Shown: positions 8,320 through 17,568, numbered from the stretch's first letter. The stretch: DNA of 64,000 nt from JBJXHG01 sp046160865 (GCA_046160865.1 JBJXHG010000190.1:1-64000), one strand, 5' to 3'. Numbers and translations: made by a program. Notes: generated by a model not told the origin, from the letters alone.

Positions 8320-9641
8320 GTCTCGAAGTCCCAACCGCCCGCCAGCCCCTTGTAGAGCGCGACGGCGCGGATCGACAGCGCGGCTTCGCTCGCGGCGAGC
8401 GCACACTGCGCTTCGTACAGGTCGCGCTCGGCCGCGAGCACCTCCAGGAAGTCCGTGAGTCCTCGGCTGTAGAGATCGCCGGCGAGCTCGACCGACGCGC
8501 CGCTCGCGACGACGGCCTCCGCGAGCGACTTCCGCCGCTCCCATTCGCGCGCGTACGCGTGCAGCGCGTGCTCGACTTCTTCGAGCGCGAGCAGGAACGT
8601 GCGCTCGTAGCCGATGAGCGCCTGTTCTGCTTGCGCACCCGCGACTTCGATGTTGGCGCGGCGGCGGCCGCCGTCGAACAGCGACCACTGCGAGTCGAAG
8701 CCCGCGCTCCACAGGCGGCTCGAGGACGCGCTGAGATCGGACAGGTCGACGCTCTCCGCGCCGAGCAGTGCGAACTTCGGATAGAGATCCGCCGTCGCGA
8801 CGCCGACGCGGGCGGTCGCGGATGCGAGCTTGCGTTCCGCGCGGCGGACGTCCGGCCGCCGCGCGAGCAAATCGGACGGCAGGCCCGCTGCGATGCGCGC
8901 AGGCGGCGACGGAATGGCGCTCTCCGTCGCGAGCTCCGCCGCGAGTGCCTCCGGCTCCTCGCCGAGCAGCAGGCCGAGCCGGTGCACCGCCGCGCGGGCG
9001 GCACGCTGCGCTTGCGGTAGCAGCACTTCGGTCGTGGCGAGCTGTGCTTCCGCTTGCGCAACGTCGAGGGTCGTGGCCAGGCCGGCGTTCGAGCGCGTGC
9101 GCGTCAGCGCGAGCGTCGAGCGGGCGGCTGCGATGTGCTTCGTCTGCAGCGCGACGAGACGCTGCTGTCCGCGGAGGTCGATGTACGTGCGCGCGACTTC
9201 GCCGAGCAGAGTCACGAGCACGTCGCGGCGCTCCTCGATCACCATGTCGAGCTCGGCGCCCTCCGCTTCGACCGCACGGCGCTGGCCGCCGTAGACGTCG
9301 AGCTCCCACACTGCGTCGAAGCCGGTGCGGTGCAGCTCGTGTGACGAGCCGTCGGCGGGGAGCGTGCCGCTCTCGCTCTCGGCGCGTCGCGCGTCGCGCA
9401 CGCGTGCCGCGGCAATGCGCACGTCGTAGTTGGAATCCGTCGCGCGCTCGATCAACCGATCGAGCAGCGGATCACCGAAGCTCTGCCACCAGTGCGCGAG
9501 ATCGTCCGCGCTCGCGTCGACGCGAGCGCCGTCGAGAGCGCTCCAGGCGTTGCGCGCTGAAAGTTGCGGCTTCTGGTAGTCCGGGCGGACCGCGCAAGCG
9601 GCGGCGAGGACGACGAGGCTTCCGATCACGTACTTCTGCAT
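8316..9641 (-). CDS. NodT/OprM-type outer-membrane efflux lipoprotein
   Basis: A 441-residue outer-membrane channel subunit of the NodT/OprM group. It begins at ATG with a short signal sequence and a lipobox-like LAAAC (Cys16). The typical first segment follows (WWQSFGDPLLDRLIERA), then two helical repeats including ARTYIDLRGQQRLVALQ and RRPDVRRAERKLASATA. It is shorter than usual because the stretch between VRDARR and FDAVWELDVYG is compressed. No permease or adaptor gene is adjacent, so it is an orphan channel that may serve a pump encoded elsewhere. An open frame continues far upstream of 9641, but codons there carry no family similarity and cross repeat copy B. The stop codon comes from the neighbouring palindromic element. 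Confidence 0.88.
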   Translation of the reverse strand: MQKYVIGSLVVLAAACAVRPDYQKPQLSARNAWSALDGARVDASADDLAHWWQSFGDPLLDRLIERATDSNYDVRIAAARVRDARRAESESGTLPADGSSHELHRTGFDAVWELDVYGGQRRAVEAEGAELDMVIEERRDVLVTLLGEVARTYIDLRGQQRLVALQTKHIAAARSTLALTRTRSNAGLATTLDVAQAEAQLATTEVLLPQAQRAARAAVHRLGLLLGEEPEALAAELATESAIPSPPARIAAGLPSDLLARRPDVRRAERKLASATARVGVATADLYPKFALLGAESVDLSDLSASSSRLWSAGFDSQWSLFDGGRRRANIEVAGAQAEQALIGYERTFLLALEEVEHALHAYAREWERRKSLAEAVVASGASVELAGDLYSRGLTDFLEVLAAERDLYEAQCALAASEAALSIRAVALYKGLAGGWDFET

Positions 9642-9751
9642 GGCTCTGACTCCGATGTCCTGCGTGGCGAGGCTTCCGAGCGCGGCTCGGCGTTCCGGTG
9701 CGATTTCTCGACGCGCTCCGCTCCCCATGTCCGGCGCGGGGTTGCGCCGCG

Positions 9752-9932
9752 CGAGCCTGCATTTCTCACCACGTCCGTCGCGAGGGCGCGACAGCTCGCT
9801 TCGGAAAAGGCGTTGCATCGGAATCGACCGGAGCTCTCCTGTTCGGTCAGCGAGGATCGATTCCGATCCAACAACGCGGGCGGAAGCGAGTTGACGCGAA
9901 CGCAGCCGGACGTGGGGAGAAATGCGGGCTAG
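9752..9932. repeat. 181-bp dyad-symmetric intergenic element, copy B
   Basis: Exactly 181 bp, opposite in orientation to copy A. It begins CGAGCCTGCATTTCTCACC and ends ...GGAGAAATGCGGGCTAG, with a core carrying GGAATCGACCGGAGC and GGATCGATTCC around the centre. It lies in the 447-bp region between the divergent efflux-lipoprotein and HEAT-protein genes. The rest of that gap holds the plus-strand promoter at 10055-10082 and nothing else that I can identify. Confidence 0.88.
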
Positions 9933-10054
9933 TTGGCGCAACGTCGCGACGGACGGGGTGAGAGGTGCCGGCGCGGCGGACCCGGCCTTCGATGCCGCGC
10001 GCGCGCGGAGCGGAGAGCGCGGGACGCCAGTTGGAAGCGGTCGTCGGCGCCGCC

Positions 10055-10082
10055 TTGAGCGCGGAGGCAGGCTCACTACACT
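10055..10082 (+). promoter_or_regulatory. Sigma70-like promoter placing the start at or beside the GTG codon
   Basis: TTGAGC (10055-10060) and TACACT (10077-10082) are separated by 16 bp. Transcription should begin about 6-8 nt later, at or next to the GTG start codon at 10089. The HEAT-protein mRNA would then be leaderless, which fits the absence of a ribosome-binding site there. Confidence 0.55.
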
Positions 10083-10088
10083 CCGCGC

Positions 10089-11273
10089 GTGCGAAGCCGT
10101 TCCACTCGGCGCTTCTCGAGCGCGCTCGCCTTGCTCGTGTCCCTTGCGATCGGCGGCGCGTGCCGCTCGGTCGATCCGAAGGTCTGGAACCTGGAGCAGC
10201 TCCACGACGAAAGCGGACGCCACCGTTACACCGGCGCGCTCGAAGGCGACTTCGAGTACTTCCTGCGCCACGAGTTCACGCGCCTCTTTTCCGGCGTCGG
10301 CTTCTCGACGTCCTTCGCGCAGAAGTCGGCGAGCGAGATCGAGGACCCGTCGACCGAGTGCTTGGACGTGCTGCTCGAGCTCGAGGACTTGGTCTCGTCC
10401 GATCCGCGCACGTTCGCGTTGCAGGTCGTGTGGTTCGCGCGCCTCTGCGTCGAAGATCCCGCGCGCCTCTCGCGCGAACGCTCCGTCTATGCGCTCGGCC
10501 GCCTCGGGCGCGCCCTCGAGGTCGGAATGCCGGTCAAGGTGCCCGCGAATCCGCCGGCCGCCGGCGCGCCGGCGGGCGGCGCGGCGCTCTCGAGCCTGGT
10601 CGCGGCCGCCAAGCCGTGGACGGACGGCAGCGCGACGAAAGGCGCGAGCGAGCTCGACCTCGCCGCCGCGGCGCAGGTCGTGCAAGGACTCGTGCTCGAC
10701 CTCGACGGCGCACGGCGCGCACTCGACGTCGTCGCCGAGCTCTTCGACAAGCTCCCGAGCCGTGCGACGGAGCCGATCGTCGAGCTCGCGCGAGATCTCG
10801 AGCGGCGCTGCGTCCGTGAAGCGCTCGCGGCGGCGTTGATCGACAAGGATCCGTGGGTGCGCGCGGCGGCGGTCGAGGGCGCGGTCGAGTGCGGCGGGCC
10901 GCGCGTGCTCGACTCGATCCTCGCGCAGATCGAGCGCGACGTGAACGTCGAGCCCGCACCCGAGGTGCTCATTCGCGTGATGCGCGTCGTGCGCACGCGC
11001 GGCCTTGGACCGGATGAAGGGGACGTGCGGCGCGAGCGTTGGACGCGCTCGATCTACCGATTGATGAATCTGCACCCGGATCCCGCGGTGCGCATCGCGG
11101 CGATGGAGGCGCTCGGCAAGGTCGCGGGCGCGGGCTTCGCGAGCTTGCGCGAGGAGGATTGGCAAGCCTGGTGGCAGACGCGCCCGTCGTCCCATTCGAC
11201 GCCCGAGTCCGGCACGTCGACGCCGGGAGCGTCGACGCCGGGCGCGAGCACGCGGAGCGGCGCAGCGCCGTGA
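10089..11273 (+). CDS. Secreted or lipoprotein HEAT-repeat protein
   Basis: A 394-residue exported protein starting at GTG. A signal peptide ends near GGAC (Cys about 25), so it is possibly a lipoprotein. An N-terminal helical region follows, then a Pro/Ala-rich linker (about residues 155-175) and HEAT/PBS-lyase-like repeats (CVREALAAALIDKDPWVRAA; DPAVRIAAMEALGKVAG). The tail is a short Ser/Thr-Pro-Gly repeat (TSTPGASTPGAS). HEAT repeats usually bind proteins, but no partner is evident. The gene overlaps the next one by 4 nt (GTGA), so it heads the four-gene run to 13961. I do not recognise a more specific family. Confidence 0.7.
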   Translation: MRSRSTRRFSSALALLVSLAIGGACRSVDPKVWNLEQLHDESGRHRYTGALEGDFEYFLRHEFTRLFSGVGFSTSFAQKSASEIEDPSTECLDVLLELEDLVSSDPRTFALQVVWFARLCVEDPARLSRERSVYALGRLGRALEVGMPVKVPANPPAAGAPAGGAALSSLVAAAKPWTDGSATKGASELDLAAAAQVVQGLVLDLDGARRALDVVAELFDKLPSRATEPIVELARDLERRCVREALAAALIDKDPWVRAAAVEGAVECGGPRVLDSILAQIERDVNVEPAPEVLIRVMRVVRTRGLGPDEGDVRRERWTRSIYRLMNLHPDPAVRIAAMEALGKVAGAGFASLREEDWQAWWQTRPSSHSTPESGTSTPGASTPGASTRSGAAP

Positions 11274-12478
11274 AGTCGAGCTCGAAGCTGCGCGCGGTGC
11301 TCGCGCGCTTGCGGCCGCTGTTCGCGATCGTGCTGCTCGCGATCGTGGCGTACAACGTGCCATGGCGTGATCGTTTGGTGTGGCGCGCCGGAGGCGAGCG
11401 AGCAGTCGGCGCCGAAGTCGCGGGCGAGATCGTGGGGGATTGGCGCGGCGACGCGGTCGCGTTCCGCCTCGCGCCCGGATTCGTCATCCCCGCGGAGTGG
11501 CCGGCGGAATCGGCCTCGGCGCTCGCGCGCGGCGAAGCGCTGTCCGTCACGCGCGCGGGCGCAGCGAGTGGCTTCGAGTGGCGGCCCGGCATGCTGCGCG
11601 TGTTTCGCGAGCTCGATCCGCGCGGGCTCGTCGTCGCGGCCGCGCTGATCCTCTGCGGGGTGTTCGTCAGCATCACGCGCTGGTGGCGCCTGTTGCACGT
11701 GGCCGGCTGTGACGCGCGCTGGACGACGGCCGCGCGCCTCTCGTTCCTCGGGCTCTTCTTCAACCTCGTCGTGCCGGGCCTCACCGGCGGCGACGTGATC
11801 AAGGCCGTGCTCGTCGTGCGCGAGAACCCGTTGCGGCGCGCCGATGCGCTCGTGTCGGTGATCGTCGATCGCGTGCTCGGGCTGATCGTGTTGATGGGCC
11901 TCGCGACGACGGTCGTGCTGTCGTCGGGCGAGCGCTTTGGCGACCTGCGTTTCGCGGTCTCGTGCGCGTTCGCGGCGATGGTGGTCGGTCCGTGGACCGT
12001 GCTGCATCCGTGGCCGCGGCGCGTGCTGCGCATCGAGCGCTGGATCGACCGCTTGCCGATGGCGGAGAAAGTGAAGAGCCTCGACCGCGCGCTGCGCATC
12101 TACGCGCAGCATCCGTGGGAGATGTTGGGCGCGACGATCCTGTCCGCGTTCAATCACTTGTCCGTCGCGGCGGCGGTGATGGCGCTCGGCCATGCCTTCG
12201 GCGACACGCTCGACTTCTTCGACTACCTCGGCGTGTCGTCGATCGCGAACGCGGTGAGCAGTGTCCCCATCGCACCCGGCGGGTGGGGCGTCGGCGAAGC
12301 GGCCTTCGGCTCGATCTTCCACGTGCTCGGCGCGGCGGCGACGCTCGGTGTCGCCGTGAGCGTCACGTACCGCTTGATGATGATGGGCATCGGACTGCTC
12401 GGCGGCATCTTCTTGCTGTTGCCGAGCGGTGCGTCCGTGCGGCGCGACCTTGCGGAGAGCGAGGTCGAGGGCGTCTAA
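11270..12478 (+). CDS. Lysylphosphatidylglycerol-synthase-type transmembrane (flippase-like) protein
   Basis: A 402-residue polytopic membrane protein of the LPG_synthase_TM/UPF0104 group (related to the N-terminal flippase domain of MprF and to YbhN and AglD). It carries the family signature FNLVVPGLTGGDVIKA, then RADALVSVIVDRVLGL, and the glycine-rich PIAPGGWGVGEAAFG near the C-terminus. An N-terminal membrane anchor and an extra exported stretch of about 80 residues precede the domain. It is likely to move or help synthesise a lipid-linked molecule, but there is no aminoacyl-transferase domain. The GTG start overlaps the TGA of the preceding HEAT gene (GTGA), so the two are translationally coupled. 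The substrate is unknown. Confidence 0.85.
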   Translation: MKSSSKLRAVLARLRPLFAIVLLAIVAYNVPWRDRLVWRAGGERAVGAEVAGEIVGDWRGDAVAFRLAPGFVIPAEWPAESASALARGEALSVTRAGAASGFEWRPGMLRVFRELDPRGLVVAAALILCGVFVSITRWWRLLHVAGCDARWTTAARLSFLGLFFNLVVPGLTGGDVIKAVLVVRENPLRRADALVSVIVDRVLGLIVLMGLATTVVLSSGERFGDLRFAVSCAFAAMVVGPWTVLHPWPRRVLRIERWIDRLPMAEKVKSLDRALRIYAQHPWEMLGATILSAFNHLSVAAAVMALGHAFGDTLDFFDYLGVSSIANAVSSVPIAPGGWGVGEAAFGSIFHVLGAAATLGVAVSVTYRLMMMGIGLLGGIFLLLPSGASVRRDLAESEVEGV

Positions 12479-12495
12479 TCGCCGGTCGACTCCAC

Positions 12496-13395
12496 ATGTC
12501 ACTCCTCGTCATCGGAACGCTGGCGTACGACACGATCGAGACCGTGAACGGGCGCGCGGACGGCGTGCTGGGCGGCTCGGCGACCTATTTCTCGATCGCC
12601 GCGAGCTATTTCGCGCCCGTGCGACTCGTCGGTGTCGTGGGCACCGACTTCGCCGCGCGCGACCGCGAGCTCCTGCGCGCGCGCGGGATCGACGTCAGCG
12701 GTATCGAGACCGCGGAGGGCAAGAGCTTCCGCTGGACCGGCCGCTACGAGCCCGACTGGAACACGCGCACGACGCTCGACACGCAGCTCAACGTATTCGA
12801 GCGCTTCGATCCGAAGATCCCGCCTGCTCATCGCGCGTCGCCGTTCGTGTTCCTCGCGAACGGCGCGCCGAGCATCCAAGCGCGTGCGCTCGACCAGATG
12901 ACCGCGCCCAAGTTCACGATGCTCGACACGATGAACTTGTGGATCGCGACGGCGAAGCACGAGCTCCTCGCGCTGCTCAAGCGCGTCGACGCCGTCGTCG
13001 TGAACGACGAGGAAGCCCGCATGCTGACCGGCGAGAAGAGCTTGATCCGCGCCGCGCTGCGCGTGCTCGATCTCGGTCCGCGTTATGTCCTGCTCAAGAA
13101 GGGCGAGCACGGCGCGTTCTTGATGGGCCGCGACGTGCACTTCTCGCTGCCCGCGTACCCGGTGGAAGACGTCGTCGATCCGACCGGCGCCGGCGACTCG
13201 TTCGCGGGCGGATTCATGGGCTACCTGGCCGAGCAGGCCGATACCGTGCCCGCGTCGCTGCGCCGCGCGATGCTGTACGGCACCGTGACGGCGTCGATGT
13301 GCGTGCAAGGCTTCAGCGTGGACGCGCTGAAGGAGCGCACGCGGCAAGAGATCGACGCGCGCTACCGCGAGCTGCTGAACATCGTCACGGTGTGA
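12496..13395 (+). CDS. PfkB/ribokinase-family sugar or nucleoside kinase
   Basis: A 299-residue cytosolic kinase of the PfkB family. It has the N-terminal glycine-rich substrate lid (VLGGSATYFSIAAS, about residues 24-37) and the C-terminal signature DPTGAGDSFAGGF (about residues 231-243) containing the catalytic Asp and anion hole. The substrate is not evident. The domain set fits an adenosine-, ribose- or fructose-type acceptor. It sits 17 bp after the flippase-like gene and overlaps the next gene by 4 nt, so it belongs to the same transcript. The ATG at 12496 lies only 20 bp beyond the previous stop and gives a normal family length. Confidence 0.9.
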   Translation: MSLLVIGTLAYDTIETVNGRADGVLGGSATYFSIAASYFAPVRLVGVVGTDFAARDRELLRARGIDVSGIETAEGKSFRWTGRYEPDWNTRTTLDTQLNVFERFDPKIPPAHRASPFVFLANGAPSIQARALDQMTAPKFTMLDTMNLWIATAKHELLALLKRVDAVVVNDEEARMLTGEKSLIRAALRVLDLGPRYVLLKKGEHGAFLMGRDVHFSLPAYPVEDVVDPTGAGDSFAGGFMGYLAEQADTVPASLRRAMLYGTVTASMCVQGFSVDALKERTRQEIDARYRELLNIVTV

Positions 13396-13961
13396 CGCGC
13401 GCGTTCCTCGGGCTCGCGCTGCCGGCGCGGACGGCGGCCACACTTGCCGAAGCGGCCCGAAGCGCTCTCGGACCCGGCACGCGCGATCTGCGCCTGTGCG
13501 CGAGCATCGACCTGCACCTCACGCTGTGCTTCCTCGGCGAGGTCGGGCCGGACGTGCTCGCGCGCATCGTCGCGCAGATGCGCACGGTCGACGTGGTCGC
13601 GCCCCGGCTCGTGATCGATCACACCGGTGCCTTTCCGACGCGCGCCGAGCCGCGCGTGCTGTGGGCCGGCGTGTCCGGCGCGCCCGTCGAGCTCGAGCGC
13701 CTTGCGTCGCTCGTTCAGACAACCGAACGTTGGGCGCGCGACGCCGGCGTCGCGGTCGAGAGCGCGGATCCCTACGTTCCGCACATCACGCTCGCGCGGG
13801 CGCGCGAGCGCACCGTGCGCGACCTGAACGCCTTCTTCGCGCTGGCACCGGCACTGCCGTGGCGCCCCGAGGAGATCACGCTATTCGCGTCGCAAGCGCG
13901 CAGCGGCGACGAGACGCGCTATCCCGTGCTCGCGAGTGCGCCGCTCCGGCGCGCGCGGTGA
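13392..13961 (+). CDS. thpR: RNA 2',3'-cyclic phosphodiesterase (2'-5' RNA ligase family)
   Basis: A 189-residue 2H phosphoesterase. Both catalytic HxTx motifs are present, HLTL near residue 40 and HITL near residue 135, flanked by the family phrases LCFLGEVG and DPYVPHITLAR. The family opens 2',3'-cyclic phosphates on RNA ends and can join 2'-5' linkages in vitro. The GTG start overlaps the TGA of the PfkB gene (GTGA), indicating coupled translation. Its role alongside a kinase and a membrane flippase is not apparent. The length is normal for the family. Confidence 0.9.
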   Translation: MTRAFLGLALPARTAATLAEAARSALGPGTRDLRLCASIDLHLTLCFLGEVGPDVLARIVAQMRTVDVVAPRLVIDHTGAFPTRAEPRVLWAGVSGAPVELERLASLVQTTERWARDAGVAVESADPYVPHITLARARERTVRDLNAFFALAPALPWRPEEITLFASQARSGDETRYPVLASAPLRRAR

Positions 13962-14060
13962 GGCCGAGCGCGTGCGCGCACGGTTTACAAACGGTCACAC
14001 GGAGTCGCCGCAACACCGTGGCGCCGGCACCCTAGCTTGGCCCACAATCTCGGCCCTTCC

Positions 14061-16460
14061 ATGAGCCTCTGCCTGAACTGCGGACACGAAGACGCGCACG
14101 GCTTCGCTTTCTGTCCGCACTGCGGCACGCGCGCGGCCGAGGCTGCCAGCGGCCGCGATCCGTTGCTCGGCCGCACGCTGAACGGCAAGTATCGCGTCGA
14201 CGAGAAGATCGGCGCGGGCGCGATGGGCACGGTGTACTTGAGCGAGCACATCGGCCTGAAGAAGAAGATCGCGCTCAAGGTCCTGCACCCCGACCTGCAC
14301 GTCAGCGACGAAGCGCTGCAGCGTTTCCAGCGCGAGGGCATCGCGGCCGGCAAGTTCAACCACCCGAACGCGATCCAGATCTTCGACATCGACCGTGGCG
14401 AGGGACGCGTCTCGTACCTCGCGATGGAGTACGTCGACGGCGTCAACTTGACTCAGTTCCTGCGCGTCCGCGGCAAGCTCTCGTGCGACACCGCGATCGC
14501 GCTGGCGGGCCAGCTCTTCTCCTGCCTCGCCGAAGCGCACCGCCAAGGCATCGTCCACCGCGACCTGAAGCCCGACAACATCATGGTGGTCGAGGACGCG
14601 CGCGGTGAGCTGCGGCTCAAGGTGCTCGACTTCGGGCTCTCGAAGCTCGTCCACCGGCGGCTCGGATCGAGCTTGATGACGCAGCCGGGGCGACTCCTCG
14701 GGACGCCGCTCTACATGGCGCCGGAACAGCTCGCCGGCGTGGAAGCGGACGCACAGAGCGACGTGTACGCGGCCGCGTTGATCGTGTACGAGATGCTGGC
14801 CGGCGCGCGCCCGTGGCCGGACGACGACGCCAGCGAGGTGTTCATGACGCGCGCACAGCGCGAGGCGCCGTCGATCGCGGCGGATCACGCCGAGCTGGAC
14901 GTTCCGCCGGAGCTCGACCTCATCCTCACCGCCGCGCTGCAGCGCGATCGGAGCGAACGGATCGCGTCCGCGGAGGAGGTCTTGCTCGCGCTCGAGGAGA
15001 TCGCCGTCGAGCGGCCGGTCGCCAAGCCGCGGCGGAAGGCGGCGACCTCGGCCTCGCGCTCGCGAGCTGCGACCTCTTCCCCCGGCGCAATGCGCGCGAC
15101 GTCGGGCCGCGCGACTTCGGCACCGGCGCGCGTCGAGCCGCGAGCCGCGCGCCCGCGCGCGCTGTGGATCGGCGCCGGCGCCGTGCTCGTCGTCGCGCTC
15201 GCGGCGCTCGCATGGAACCTCGCGGGCGGCGGCTCGTCCGATCGCCCGGCGCGCGTGCGGGCGATCCCGCGCGAAGAGCGCAGCGACGTCGAGCGCCGCT
15301 ACGTCGACCTGCTCGACGAAGCGCGCGGCGCGCTGCGCGCGCGCGATCCGCTGCGCGCCATGAACGCGGTGACGGAAGCCCTCGCGCTTCCGTGTCACGA
15401 CGCGGAAGCGCTGTCTGCGCGCGCGGAGGTCTACGTAGCAAAGGGCGACATCGACACCGCGCTCGCGGACTACCGCGCCAGCGCGCAGGCGGACGCGACG
15501 TTCGTCGAGCCGCGCGTTGCGATGGGCTGGCTGTACTTCGACCGCGGCGAGCTCGAAGGCGCCGAGAAGAGCTTTGCCGACGCCGCGGCGCTCGACGCGC
15601 GCTCGGCCTCGGCGATCGCCGGCCGCGGAGCGCTCGCGTGGCGCCGCGGCGACGCGCCGACGGCATCCGAGCGCTTCGATGAAGCGCTCGCACTGGATCC
15701 GGCGTCGGCGCGTGCGAGCCGCTATGTCGGGCGCGTGCGCCTCGACCGCGGCGATGCCGACGGCGCGATCACGGCGCTCGTCGAGGCGAAGCGCAACGAT
15801 CCGCGCTCCGCCGAGACGCTGGCCTGGCTCGGTGAGGCCTATCTCGCGCGGCAGCGGTTCGACGAAGCGGACGCGCAGCTGAAGGAATCGCTCGATGCCG
15901 ATCCGAAGGCGCCGGCGGTGCGCGAGCTGCGCGCGGCGTTCTTGCTCGAGCGTGAACGCACGAGCGAAGCGGCCGAATTCCTGAAGGATGCGGTCGAGCG
16001 CCATCCCGACCGCCCGGCGCTGTGGGTGCTGCGCGGCATCGCGCTGCAGGCGAGCGGCGACGAGGGCGCAGCGATCTCGGCGCTCGCGCGCGCGATCGAG
16101 CTCGGCGACGCGGACGTGCGCACGCGCATGCTGCTCGGCGTGCTCTACCAGCGTCAGGGCGAGCTGGACGACGCCGCGGCACAGTTCGAGCGCGTGGTCA
16201 GCGTGCAGGGCGACGTGCCGCTCGCGAACCTCGACCTCGGTCTCGTGCTCTTCGCGCAAGGGAAGCACGCGGAGGCGGCGGCGCGCTTCGAGCGCGTGAT
16301 CGCCGTCGAGGACGCGAACGCCGCGGCGCACTTCCATCTCGGCTTGCTCCACATGGACTACCTCGGCGACGCGGCGAAGGCCGGCCAGCATCTGCGCCGC
16401 TACGTCGAACTCGGCGGCAGCGACGCGCGCGCGCGGCAGTGGCTCGAGAAGTTGCCTTGA
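14061..16460 (+). CDS. Membrane-anchored Ser/Thr protein kinase with N-terminal zinc ribbon and TPR tail
   Basis: A 799-residue Hanks-type kinase. Domain order: a zinc ribbon (Cys4, Cys7, Cys18, Cys21), the kinase domain (about 44-320), a basic Ser/Ala/Arg linker, a transmembrane helix (about 368-388), then tetratricopeptide repeats to the end. Kinase motifs are intact: glycine loop GAGAMG, Lys73 in IALK, HRDLKPDN with Asp168, DFG at about 190, and APE. The kinase should therefore be active inside the cell, with the TPR region outside as a binding or sensing surface. I chose the ATG at 14061 over a TTG at 14037 because it gives a compact start just before the zinc ribbon. Such architectures are common in Planctomycetota and Myxococcota. 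Confidence 0.92.
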   Translation: MSLCLNCGHEDAHGFAFCPHCGTRAAEAASGRDPLLGRTLNGKYRVDEKIGAGAMGTVYLSEHIGLKKKIALKVLHPDLHVSDEALQRFQREGIAAGKFNHPNAIQIFDIDRGEGRVSYLAMEYVDGVNLTQFLRVRGKLSCDTAIALAGQLFSCLAEAHRQGIVHRDLKPDNIMVVEDARGELRLKVLDFGLSKLVHRRLGSSLMTQPGRLLGTPLYMAPEQLAGVEADAQSDVYAAALIVYEMLAGARPWPDDDASEVFMTRAQREAPSIAADHAELDVPPELDLILTAALQRDRSERIASAEEVLLALEEIAVERPVAKPRRKAATSASRSRAATSSPGAMRATSGRATSAPARVEPRAARPRALWIGAGAVLVVALAALAWNLAGGGSSDRPARVRAIPREERSDVERRYVDLLDEARGALRARDPLRAMNAVTEALALPCHDAEALSARAEVYVAKGDIDTALADYRASAQADATFVEPRVAMGWLYFDRGELEGAEKSFADAAALDARSASAIAGRGALAWRRGDAPTASERFDEALALDPASARASRYVGRVRLDRGDADGAITALVEAKRNDPRSAETLAWLGEAYLARQRFDEADAQLKESLDADPKAPAVRELRAAFLLERERTSEAAEFLKDAVERHPDRPALWVLRGIALQASGDEGAAISALARAIELGDADVRTRMLLGVLYQRQGELDDAAAQFERVVSVQGDVPLANLDLGLVLFAQGKHAEAAARFERVIAVEDANAAAHFHLGLLHMDYLGDAAKAGQHLRRYVELGGSDARARQWLEKLP

Positions 16461-16466
16461 GAGCGC

Positions 16467-17375
16467 TCAGCGAGCGCTGAAGTCGAACGCCTTGAAGGCT
16501 TGCTCGAGGCCCACGGCCTGCTCGTCGGCCTTCCAGAACGGCGGAGTCGGCGACGCGTTGCCGCGTACGAGCGCGCGCAGGTAGTCGCGGAACGGCGCCG
16601 TCTCGACGCCCTCGCCCGCGCGCGTCTTCATGTCTTCGCGATGATTCAGGAGATAGTGGAAGAGCATGCCGAGCTCGACGAAGCGCACGTCGGCGCCACC
16701 GACGTAGGCCTCGATCGGATCGCGCAGCAAGCGGTCGAGCGGGACGTAGCCCGCCCCGTCAGCGATGCGCCGCAGCTCGCGCGAGCCGTACGACCAGTCC
16801 CAGAAGAGCGCGAAGTAGCTCGCCAAACCTTCGGACGCCCACAGCGGCAGCGGTCGTGCGAAACACTGCTCGACGTACTGGTGCGTCGCGGCGTGCGTGA
16901 GCCACATGCCGAGCAGCGTCGCATTCGGCGTGTAGTACGTCGCGACCGGCTGGTCGGGATCTTCGGAGGCGTAGAAGCTGCCGTACGACGACGAGTGCTC
17001 GGCTCCGCGTTGATTGCCGAACTCGTTGTACGCGGCGAGCTCGGGGAAGATCCACACGCGGAACTTGCGCGGCGGCGGGCCGCCGGGACCGAGTAGCTTC
17101 ACGAACTCGCCGTGCATGTACTCGAGGTTCTGCGCGATCTCGAGCGCGAGATGGCGGCTGTGCGTCGTGCGCACTTGGTAGCGCTCGCTCTCGACGATCC
17201 ACGCGTTCTCCCAGCGGGAGTGGTCGACCCACAAGTCGGTCGCGCCGATCAAGTTGGCCTGCGCGCGCTCGAGCGCGCGGTCGACGACGCGGCCGTAGAG
17301 ATCGGCCTGGCCTTTCGTGCCGCTGGCGGCATCGGCGGCGAGTAGGAGAAGTACCGGGAAGAGCTGCATCGGCAT
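16467..17375 (-). CDS. Secreted gluzincin-like (DUF1570-type) protein lacking the catalytic Glu
   Basis: A 302-residue exported protein with an N-terminal signal (MQLFPVLLLLAADAASG). The region HAATHQYVEQCF, followed about 20 residues later by LWASEGLASYFA, matches the zinc site of the peptidase-MA/DUF1570 families (HExxH ... EGLAxYF). Both His ligands and the third Glu ligand are kept, but the general-base Glu of HExxH is Ala. It probably binds zinc without cleaving peptides, or uses another base. The gene converges with the kinase gene, 6 bp from its stop. A start at 17369 is equally possible; the longer frame upstream has no signal peptide. Confidence 0.72.
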   Translation of the reverse strand: MPMQLFPVLLLLAADAASGTKGQADLYGRVVDRALERAQANLIGATDLWVDHSRWENAWIVESERYQVRTTHSRHLALEIAQNLEYMHGEFVKLLGPGGPPPRKFRVWIFPELAAYNEFGNQRGAEHSSSYGSFYASEDPDQPVATYYTPNATLLGMWLTHAATHQYVEQCFARPLPLWASEGLASYFALFWDWSYGSRELRRIADGAGYVPLDRLLRDPIEAYVGGADVRFVELGMLFHYLLNHREDMKTRAGEGVETAPFRDYLRALVRGNASPTPPFWKADEQAVGLEQAFKAFDFSAR

Positions 17376-17562
17376 CGACGCACCCTTGTAACCCGAAAGC
17401 GGGGTGGGAGCCATTCTGCGGCAGCGCGCGAGGACGCACGGGGAGCAGCACCGGAGTCGCGACGAGAATGCGAGCCGACGTGACACCGAGACGCGCGCGC
17501 CGCGTCCATTCCAGCGAGCCCGAGGCCGCTGCACGGTCCTTCTTCCGCTCGTCGCGGAGGGC

Positions 17563-17568
17563 TATATT
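17563..17568 (+). promoter_or_regulatory. Candidate -10 element for recA
   Basis: TATATT stands out in a GC-rich spacer 71 bp upstream of the recA ATG. The -35 region 17 bp before it (TTCTTC, 17540-17545) matches the consensus poorly. I see no obvious LexA-type dyad between 17376 and 17638. The strand follows the direction of recA. Confidence 0.35.

Noticed and set aside
8316..11363. A continuous minus-strand open frame of about 1000 codons
   Set aside because: Only the 3' part (from 9641) has family similarity and a signal peptide. The rest is Arg/Ala-rich shadow sequence opposite the HEAT and flippase genes and crosses repeat copy B.
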